Source: Nageia nagi
Taxonomy: Eukaryota; Pinophyta
Direction: 5' to 3'
Assembly: GCA_050084985.1 (NCBI GenBank)
Contig: JBITNC010000001.1
Coordinates: 168,640,001 to 168,704,000, forward strand
Length of the DNA: 64,000 bases
Part shown: in pieces, positions 56,690 to 64,000 of the stretch
How positions within the stretch are numbered: position 1 is the first letter of the stretch
Layout of the letters: every line of letters begins with the position of its first letter
Notes under the pieces: model-generated
Databases searched by the model: none
Seen by the model: only the letters and a program-made list of their open reading frames with translations
What the model was told of the DNA's origin: nothing
Translations under genes and position numbers: made by a program

Positions 56690-57920
56690 ATGAAAAAAAT
56701 TTAGATAAATATCAGGAGTATTACAAAGTGAAGGATCAAAAGGATGAATTGTTCAAAATCAAACAAGGGGAAGAAGAAAGTCTAAAGGATTATTTAGATA
56801 GATTTTTGTGTATTATTAAAAGGATTTCTACTACTATTAACCAATAATTTACAAAAATTATCTTTTTTAGGGGACTAATAAACTCTTGATTAGATGTTCT
56901 TAATATAATGGGAAAAGGCAATATAAGTACTTTAGCTCTAGATGACATAGTAGACCTATGTAGAAACTATTCTAGAATAAGGACTTTTTCTCATAAAATC
57001 AAATCTCAAAAAATATTTTGATAATGTTATCAGTGAATTGATTGAAGAACTTGCAAATTTTAAAATTGATATTCTTATTAAATTAAGTTAGTTAAAAGGG
57101 GAAGCAAATAAGTCAAGTAGAGAAAAAGAATCTCAAGAATCTTTAGCAGTCTATTGTCCAAGATGTAAAAAGAAATATGCAATGCATGAGTGCACTCTTA
57201 ATAATACTAAAATCTATAGTTTATGCAATGAGAATCATGTAACTGATGAATGTGGTTATTTCATTTTAGGTCAAATGTTTGTAACAAATATGGTAATAGG
57301 TGCAAATGTTATTGGTCCAAGGATGAATGTTGGATTTCATAACAGGCCTATTATACATCCATGGTGGAACATTCCATTTCCACAATCTATGGTTAAATAT
57401 TTTCCACCATGGATACCAACTAATCTGTATTGGTATCTTTATGCACATAATCAATAATGGGAAGGATGATAATGGAATAATATGCAATAACCCAACTAGA
57501 ACTAGTCTAATCAGCCCAATCAACAAAGGAGATTTAATCAGAATAACCAATAATAAGCTCGTTTACCAGGATCAATTCAGCAAAAACAAGCTCAAAATCA
57601 ATAAGTACCTAGACAACCAACCCTTCCTACTCATTCGATCCAAAATCTAGATAATAATAGGCAAATTGTTACACTTACCTATTATATGAATCAAAAAGCT
57701 ACATCATTAATCAATGTTATTCAGTACCATGATATACAATTAAGATTTTGTAAGAAGTTGGAAGAACCAGCTCCACCTATTATTATTAAAATTTCTAATG
57801 ATGATTATAAAGAATTAGTAAAAATCAATTATCAAAATAAATAAGGAAATGGTTTTAAGAATGAAAAGAACAAAATTGAGAAACAAAGTCAAGAATCTCC
57901 ATATCCTGAGAGACTAAAAA
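56690..57920 (+). pseudogene. E6 gag with Cys/His knuckles (Athila/Tat-like Ty3/gypsy)
   Basis: Gag core: FKIKQGEEESLKDYLDRF-like text near 56,760, TKIIFFRGLINS, DVLNIMGKGNISTLALDD and IVDLCRNYSRIRTFSHK to 56,990. Zinc-binding region near 57,150-57,260: YCPRCKKKYAMHECTLNN then IYSLCNENHVTDECGYF, matching the YCPRCRKKHxxxEC...ICxxCxExHxTxxC double cluster of Athila/Tat gag proteins. A Gln/Asn-rich stretch follows to about 57,700. Frameshifts near 57,000 and 57,290. It is the 5' part of the element continuing to 62,650. Confidence 0.78.
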
Positions 57921-58560
57921 AAAATTTAATATGAAGAATCAAATTTGCTTAAAGAATTAAGAAGGTTGAATATTTTAGTTCCAATATTACAACCAATCAA
58001 GGAAGCTCCTGAATTAAACAAAATGGTTAAATAAATTTGTATCACAAAGGGAGGAAGGAAAAATAAGGTATACCCCAAGACTATTTAGGTGGATGGCAAA
58101 TTAGCATACCTACTTTTAGGAAAGCTAGTTAACCCCAGTATTGTGATGTAGGAAGTACAGTAATCATAGTTTTTGTTGAAGTTGTTAAAATACAAAATAT
58201 TTTAATCAACTTAGGGGCAGCCATAAATGTTATGATAGAAGAGATAGTAAAGAAATTAGAATTATCTTATATGCATCCAACTACAATTATCTTACAAATG
58301 GTAGATCAATCAATAGCCAAACCTGAAGGCATCATTGAAGATGTACAAATCACTATGGATTCATAGAATTATCCTATAGACTTTTTAGTCTCAAAAATAA
58401 AGGCACACAATTGTTATCTAGTAATCTTAGGAACACCATAGTTAGTTATAGTAGCTACATTTATCAATTGTAGATCAAGATATATGATCATTTCATATGG
58501 GCATAGTTCCAAAACACTTTCTTTATATCCTTCTGACCAACCTACATTTGAATGTTAAGG
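57921..58560 (+). pseudogene. E6 protease region
   Basis: LKELRRLNILVPILQPIKEA then KNKVYPKTIQVDGKLAYLL lead into the retropepsin: ILINLGAAINVMIEEIVKKL at about 58,200, where the family has DLGA (catalytic Asp is Asn here). Then MHPTTIILQMVDQSIAKPEG, NYPIDFLVSKIKAH and VILGTP.LVIVATFINCR. The missing catalytic Asp alone would inactivate the enzyme. Confidence 0.75.
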
Positions 58561-59199
58561 TTAGTTGTGGATATATGAACCAACATTTGATGAACTAGAA
58601 AGTTTTGTAGTGCTCTCTACAATTATTGTTAAAGAACATGTAGAAGAGTTAGAATAAATACTTGAATTATCTAGCAAATACAACTTCAAAAATTGTCATA
58701 GAAGTTGAAGAGTCATCAAGATCAAATCTTTAGAATGAAATATTCAATATACCAAATCAAAAACAACAACAATTCTTGTCTTTATTTAAATTTTATCTTA
58801 CATATATAATTCCAATAGGAGAGGCATTTAGAGAAACAACAAAGGTATTTCATTCTTTATTTCCTCATTGTTGTTCTCTAATTTTTTAGTACAACTTCCA
58901 AACCAAAGCAAGTTGACTCAACTAGAAGTTAAGATAATTGAAGTACTTCTAGAAAAGACTTTAAATATCAATAGTTTGTAGCCATTAAAATAAAAAAAAG
59001 CAAGCATTTAATATTTTGCAATCTCATATTTCAACATTTGCATGAGATTATTCTGACATGAATGGAATTCATCTAAATATTTGTATCCATCATATATACA
59101 CTAATGATATTATGCAATAAAAAATTGAAAATTTATTAAAAGTAGGATTCATATATATTATCTCAGATACTAGATGGGTTTCACCTTTAGTAGTTGTCC
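58561..59199 (+). pseudogene. E6 pol: connector and start of reverse transcriptase
   Basis: Decayed connector to about 59,030. RT then reads YSDMNGIHLNICIHHIY (59,050), IENLLKVGFIYIISDTRWVS and PLVVV. Compared with the family, about 25 residues between HHIY and KIENLLK are missing. The frame is cut at 59,199 by the CACTA-like insertion and resumes at 60,347. Confidence 0.78.
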
Positions 59200-59439
59200 C
59201 ACTACTACATTTAAGCAATTTTACATCACATGAAGCATCAATCCATAGTGTTATTTAAAAAAAAAATTGCAAAAATCATGATGCATCAATTGACGCCAAG
59301 GGTACCATCAAACAAAGCATCAACCAATGCATAAATTATAACATCATTCCTTGCATCATATCAAATTTTGAGCATTAAATAATTGAATCTATACATGACA
59401 TATAGAGCATCATTTATAGCATCAAAATTATAGGAATGA

Positions 59440-59830
59440 GGGTTTTAAACAATTCATTTTTCTTCTCTATACTTCTATATTTTGCACATATATCTAACAA
59501 AGTACTCAAAACTATAAAAAATTTATTTTAAAGAGTCTTTAATGTATGTATAAACCCTTTTACAAATCTCTTAGTTTGGTTCATGCTTTGAGGATGCTAG
59601 AAAAGGTGAATCCATTTCATTGGACTACTACTTGTGTTTATTGTAGTTGGTGAAATAGTTTCAATACTTGTTGAGGAAAATCATGTCTTTAGTAACTAAA
59701 ATTATCATATTCCATGAGAATATGTATCATTTGATCATACAATCAAAAACATCATGGGCATCCTCCAAACTTTAAGGGCCTCTACCAAACTTCATAAGTG
59801 GCTAAAACATGCAATGCATATTTTGCTTAC
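59440..59830 (-). pseudogene. PPR fragment carried inside the CACTA-like element
   Basis: Right to left: SLEDAHDVFDCMIK, FSWNMIILVTKDM, LKLFHQLQ, NGFTFSSILKA, TKLRDL-KGLYIH and CxIYVQNIEV. This is one P-L-S segment of a PPR gene, similar in kind but not closely identical to the fragments at 31-38 kb. It lies wholly between the terminal inverted repeats, so it was probably captured by the element (Pack-type). Stops and frameshifts are present. Confidence 0.7.
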
Positions 59831-60107
59831 CAAAAAAATATAGATACACACTATTATCTACATTCTTCAGTATGTCTTCAACTCCTGCAGACTTGTATCA
59901 CTAAAAAAACAAACCTATAAATGCCCTTATAAAGGGAAAGCTTCTTTATTTGCTCATAAATGGCATTATACCCACCATTAAAAATCCACCATCGATTAAG
60001 GGAATGCATCAATGGTTGATAACAAATCATGCCATGATCCATGTGCATGATCAATGCCTTTTTGTATTCCATGTATCACTTGATGCATTGTTTGATGCAC
60101 TCAAATA

Positions 60108-60250
60108 TGTCAATTGATGCATCAACCTATGATTCAACTGATAAGTCAACTAATGCATCAATCAATGTGTCAACCAATGCGTCAACCCATGAGTCAAGCA
60201 ATGCATCAACCAATACATCAACCAATGAGTCAATTAATGCATCAAAAAAT
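60108..60250 (+). repeat. 12 bp tandem repeat, subterminal region of the CACTA-like element
   Basis: About eleven units of a TCAACCAATGCA pattern, with variants TCAACCCATGAG, TCAAGCAATGCA and TCAATTAATGCA. They translate to a Ser/Thr/Asn-rich frame that is only a by-product of the repeat. Confidence 0.88.
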
Positions 60251-60346
60251 TAGTTTTATATATATTAATGTAGACATGTTAAATAATGATGCATCTTACA
60301 TCATGGAGTGCATGCTATGATGCAAAATCTCTAAAATGTAGTAGTT

Positions 60347-61330
60347 TCCCAAGAAAAATGGAAAATGGAGAATATGTGTGGATTACATATGTTTGAATAA
60401 GGTTACTCACAAAGATCATTTTCCTTTGTCATTCATTGATATGGTGTTAAACAATATTATTGGTAAGAAATATCTCTTATTTCTTGATGATTACAATTGT
60501 TATAATCAAATTCAAATTGCAAAGGAAGACCGAGAGAAGACTACATTTACTTGTGCTTCTAGAACTTTTGCTTATCAAGTTTTTCCATTTGGGCTATGTA
60601 ATGCTCCTACAACTTTCTAAAGAGTTGTATAAGCCATTTTTGTTGGTCTAACTAATGATTGTGTAGAAGTGTATATGAATGATTTTACAATACATGGTAA
60701 CACCTTTAAAAAAGCATTACATAATTGGAAGAAAGTATTAGTCAGGTACAAAATATACAATTTATCATTAAGTTATGAAAATGTTTCATGCTCATGCAAG
60801 AAGGTATTATCTTAGTACATCACATTTCTACACAAGGAATTAGAGTGGATCCAAAGAAGGTCAAGATTATTAAATATTTAGCAACTCTAGAAAATTAGAC
60901 TAATGTGATAATTTCTCTTGGACATGTTGGTTACTACGAGAGATTTAATTCAAATTTTAGTAAGATTGTAGCTCCATTATTCTCTTTATTTCATAAAGAT
61001 AATGAATTTGAATGGACATCAAATTATGAAGAGCCATTTTAGATAATCAAAGAGAACCTCATGACTACCCCTGTATTGAGAGGTCTAAATTGGAAATTAC
61101 CTTTTCATATTCATATTGATGCATCAAATTATGCTATTGGAGCAATACTAGGCCAAGAAGATTAAAATAAAATACATTGTACTATCTATTATATCAGCAA
61201 AAATTTACTAGGAGTAAAAAGAATTACACCACTATAGAAAAAGAGGTTTTGGTAGTAGTTCATGTCATCAACAAATTCAAATACTATATTACTAGTTACT
61301 AGGTTTTTGCTCACACAGATCATGTGGCCA
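60347..61330 (+). pseudogene. E6 pol: reverse transcriptase (main part) and RNase H
   Basis: KKNGKWRICVDYICLNKVTH, KDHFPLSFIDMVLNNIIG, YLLFLDDYNCYNQIQIAKED, KTTFTCASRTFAYQVFPFGL, CNAPTTF (60,378-60,620). The catalytic box reads VEVYMNDFTIHG near 60,670, where Y-x-D-D is expected (YMND: one Asp replaced by Asn). Then VSCSCKKVLS..ITFLHKELEW-type text. RNase H: LNWKLPFHIHIDASNYAIGA (61,090-61,145) and VVVHVINKFKYYITSY-like text. Several frameshifts (near 60,620, 60,800 and 60,900). Confidence 0.88.
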
Positions 61331-62160
61331 TCAAATATCGCATGAACAAATTGGTGGTAAGTGGAAGAATCATAATGTGGTTAATTTTATTGCAAGAATT
61401 TAATGTAAATATTATTGATAAACCTAGTAAAGCTAATGTTGTAGCAAATTTCTTATCCAAACTTATCAAAAATAGAAATGATGAACAAGTAAGAGATTCT
61501 TTTATTAATGAAAGGTTATTTGCAATCTTTATACACTCACTATGGTTTGAATATATAGCTAATTATTTGGCAATAGAAAAAATTCTAGTTCATTTCTCTC
61601 CAAAGCAGAAGAAACTTTTGATAAGAGAAAGCTCAAAATTCAAATGGGTAGATGGAATGCTCTTTAAATGTGGACCTAATTATGTTCTTCAAATATGCAT
61701 TAGAAACAATGAAGTCTTTAATGTTTTAAGAGCTTATCATGATGAACCAGCAAGAGGTCATTATTCAAAGAAGAGAAAAATCCACAAAGTTTTGGAGTTA
61801 AATATTACTAGCCTTCACTACATAGAGATGTGAAGAAATATGTACATCAATGTAATTAGTTTTAAAGAATGGGAAACCCACATTCATTACATAGATGCCA
61901 TTACGTCCATAAGTTGTTCTAGAACCTTTTGAACAATAGAGAATTGATTTTTTTATACCTATCAACCCTATATCTCAAGGTAAAAATAACATTCTTGTTT
62001 GTACAAATTACACCAAAAAATGGGTATAGGTATGTGCTCTTGCACAAGCTAAAGAAGAAAAAGTAGTTAATTTTTTATACAATAATATTATGATGAAGTT
62101 TGGAGCTCCCATATTCTTAGTACTAGATCAAGGGCCATGATCTAGTGTATGGAAAGAAGC
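61324..62160 (+). pseudogene. E6 pol: RNase H end and integrase
   Basis: Open at 61,324-61,833 (longest frame in the window): IMWLILLQEFNVNIIDKPSK, NVVANFLSKL, LFAIFIHSLWFEYIANYLA, KQKKLLIRESSKFKWVDGML, CGPNYVLQICIRNNEVF, AYHDEPARGHYSKKRKIHKV, with the two His of the integrase zinc finger. After frameshifts: IDFFIPINPISQGKNNILVC, TNYTKKW with the first catalytic Asp, EEKVVNFLYNNIMMKFGAPI and FLVLDQGP with the second Asp (to 62,140). The rest of the core is missing. The IDFxxPINP...LVCTDY pattern is Athila/Tat-like. Confidence 0.85.
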
Positions 62161-62169
62161 CTCTTTTAT

Positions 62170-62640
62170 CTATATAATTTGAGATCCGAACTCTTAAAAT
62201 AGTTATTAAAGTTGGGTTAAATTTGACTAAAACCTAACAAAATAAGATGTTATAGCTGAATGAGTTAGATGAATACAAAGTTGAAGCATTGAAAAATACA
62301 AAAAAAAAAAAAATTAATTGCAAAAAAAAAATGGCATGATAAGTAATTGAAACATGTGGACTCACTCCAGAAAAATGATTTTTATTAATTAATTCTAAAT
62401 ATCATACTTTCTTATGGAAGCTTCATACCATATGGATAGGACTGTACCAAATTCTACAAGTATTTAATAATGGTATAGTTCAACTTCAACCAATTGAAAA
62501 CTCTAATAGAGCCATGTTGGTAAATGGGCATCAACTTCGACCTTATACTCTGCCTGTGAACAAAGATGAATTCATAAAGTAGCTAGAAAAAGTAGAATTA
62601 TATTTGATTGAGAAAGATTTATCTTCCTTATCCAAATGAC
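62170..62640 (+). pseudogene. E6 pol: integrase C-terminal region
   Basis: After a deletion following DQGP, text resumes with EIRTLKIVIKVGLNLTKT, LNELDEYKVEALKNTKK, TFLWKLHTIWIGLYQILQVF, NNGIVQLQPIENSNRAMLV, NGHQLRPYTLPVNKDEF. These are the usual last 150 residues of Athila-type integrase. Poly-A runs at 62,300-62,330 cause frameshifts. The frame ends with DLSSLSK near 62,635. Confidence 0.8.
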
Positions 62641-63590
62641 CTTGATCCATAATTACGAAGAAAGAATAAAACAAATTCTAGAAATAGAATATATAAATAT
62701 TATGAATGAACTAGTCATGAAAGCAATTAAGTAAATGAAAACTAGGAAACTAGCATTTATCTAGGTGAAAACCTTTGTTTCTAACATTCATTATTTGTTC
62801 TTAAAAAAAGAAAAGAAAAAAAAATCCATTATTGAATATTAGTTGAATATTTTAACAAATTTCAAATGTGTATTGTTGATTTTACTATTTCATCATTGCT
62901 TCAGAATAAATGTGTTCTTTTAGAACCATTGTTCTAAAGAAAAGTGGCTTCAAGTTACAACTTTAGAATTATAACTTCATAATTATCAAAGGCCAAAACC
63001 AACTTTAGAAATAAAATCTTCAAAATACTTAATGCTTCAAAAATAATTTTCAAACATGCTAATAAAAGACACATCATCCATGTCAGGAGAAGCAGGTGTA
63101 TTGGAAAAAAAATATTGATCACCTATCATGTTAACAATAAATGATGTCCAATCCATTTGACTACCACCCATAAGATGTGTATTTAATAATTGAGGTATGT
63201 GTTTATTTTTAAATTAATAGTTAATATAATTCTAAATATGATTTTAGTAGTCTACACATGTTCAAAGTCTAATACATCCAATCATAGATAAAAGTGCATC
63301 ACATGAAAAGGATAGGTGTCAAGATCTAAATGGAGGATAAAATGTCATATGTTATTACCTCAACTAACATTAAATCACACAAGTTGATGAAAGGAAAACA
63401 TTATCATGGTATTAATGATCATTAAAATTTATATATCTACCAAAAAATTTACCAAATTTCATCAGAACTTCAAATAAAATTCAATTCAAGGTTTATGAAT
63501 TTCACAAAAGAAGACATGGGGGTTAAGAAGAAATAAGAACTAGAGAACACACTAGAGTTAAGAAAGGATATAAGGGTAGTTCAAATTTTT
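62641..63590. other. 3' region of E6 or flanking DNA, unassigned
   Basis: A purine-rich run at 62,799-62,822 (AAAAAAAGAAAAGAAAAAAA) could be a polypurine tract, but no LTR start or partner repeat is recognised after it. No coding signal until about 63,590. Confidence 0.35.
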
Positions 63591-64000
63591 CAAAAATTCA
63601 ATCTTTTAAAATTTTTCAAAAATTCCAAGGATTTGATGAGCATATAGTTTTGGAGTTCACAAAGAATTTTGAAGAAAATTTTGTAGAGCTGGGAGGTCAT
63701 ATTATACCCAAATCCATTGACACAATTGTTGTATTATCTAGACTTCTTGCAAAAGGTGATGACTAAATTACAAGAGAGTAGTATGATGTTCTGCTCGATA
63801 AATTTCACCAAAAAGGGGAATAGAGGGCCAAGAAGTATATTATAGCTATGCATTTACAAGGAGTAAAAAGAAAGACTCTTCCAAGCTAATGGCCAAAGGT
63901 TGCATTGTGGATTGTTAAATTTCTCACCTACAAGGGACAACATAGAATGATAATGGGGCATCATTTGAAGTTACTCACTAATCTAAGGTATGGGTCAAAA
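63590..64000 (+). pseudogene. Partial retroelement-type ORF at the window edge, family uncertain
   Basis: Coherent frame: NSKIFQKFQGFDEHIVLEF-like start, TKNFEENFVELGGHIIPKS, IDTIVVLSRLLAKGDD, REYDVLLDKFHQKGE, AKKYIIAMHLQGVKRKTLPS, WPKVALWIVKFLTYKGQHR, MIMGHHLKLLTNLRYG, running off the end. The layout (an FxGFxxxIxxEF opening, a short Leu-rich middle, then a WxxVxxxxxxYLTxxGR-like block) recalls unnamed ORFs that accompany plant retroelements, but I cannot name the family. Stops at the positions after GDD, KGE and LPS replace probable Gln or Trp codons. Confidence 0.4.

Larger units (their letters stand above)
59200..60346. mobile_element. CACTA-like DNA element inserted in E6 reverse transcriptase
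   Basis: The left end is CACTACTACATTTAAG and the right end, reverse-complemented, is AACTACTACATTTTAG. About 28 bp of each end match with a few differences (continuing ATTTTxCATCA). Possible 3 bp target duplication TCC at 59,197-59,199 and 60,347-60,349. The subterminal 150-250 bp on both sides are full of GATGCATCAA/CATCAAYCAATGC words, as in CACTA elements, which carry transposase-binding subterminal repeats. 1,147 bp and no transposase, so non-autonomous. The flanks read PLVVVP and PKKNGKWRICVDY, exactly one RT motif, so the insertion is precise to within one base. Confidence 0.7.

Noticed and set aside
57266-57550. Minus-strand frame of 94 codons overlapping E6 gag
   Set aside because: Antisense to the Cys/His knuckle and Gln/Asn-rich region of gag; hydrophobic composition is a by-product.
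60041-60320. Two overlapping Ser/Thr/Asn- and Met/Gln-rich frames
   Set aside because: They are translations of a 12 bp tandem repeat in different frames, not a protein.

Overview
This window is nuclear DNA from a seed plant with a large, AT-rich, transposon-dominated genome. I infer a gymnosperm, but the genus cannot be read from the sequence. I see no intact protein-coding gene, rRNA, tRNA or prokaryotic feature. What can be read is a stack of decayed retrotransposons of several Ty3/gypsy lineages, one Mutator-like transposase relic, one small CACTA-like DNA element, and many fragments of PLS-class pentatricopeptide-repeat (PPR-E/DYW) genes. Most in-frame stops can be explained as CAG/CAA to TAG/TAA, CGA to TGA or TGG to TAG, and CpG is very rare, as expected of old cytosine-methylated DNA.

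Layout. 1-19,327 is one long Tat-lineage Ty3/gypsy element (E1) on the minus strand. Its 5' LTR (18,504-19,327), PBS (18,484-18,501), leader, gag, protease, RT, RNase H, second RNase H and integrase run right to left, followed by an extra sense ORF and an antisense plant-mobile-domain (PMD) ORF at the left edge. Its 3' LTR lies outside the window. The first part of gag is present as three tandem copies. About 23.2-27.56 kb is the 3' end of a related element in the opposite orientation (E2: antisense PMD ORF, polypurine tract, LTR). The LTR abuts the middle of an RT gene of a chromodomain-bearing Ty3/gypsy element (E3, 27,557-about 30.6 kb).

31.3-38.6 kb is a head-to-tail array of at least five PPR-E/DYW pseudogenes on the minus strand, interrupted at 36-37.5 kb by unidentified exon-like sequence. 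A plus-strand DYW pseudogene is split by an LTR retrotransposon (E4, 38,651-44,329). E4 has LTRs, PBS and PPT but carries a long coiled-coil ORF instead of a recognisable pol. Its 3' DYW half and 3' flank follow at 44.3-45.05 kb. 45.4-51.3 kb holds AT-rich and satellite-like repeats and a Ty3/gypsy relic with gag-protease and related LTRs (E5). 52.1-53.77 kb is a Mutator-like transposase relic with two short introns and a SWIM motif (minus). 54.56-55.8 kb holds more plus-strand PPR fragments. 56.7-62.65 kb is an Athila/Tat-like gag-pol (E6, plus) whose RT is interrupted by the CACTA-like element (59,200-60,346), which itself contains a PPR fragment. The right edge holds part of an unidentified retroelement-type ORF.

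Nothing here forms a working pathway. The value of the window is in its nested insertion history, the atypical ORFs carried by LTR elements (coiled-coil ORF in E4, extra sense and antisense ORFs in E1/E2), the internal amplification of gag, and the record of PPR gene duplication and decay. All boundaries were read by eye; domain edges are accurate to tens of bases at best.
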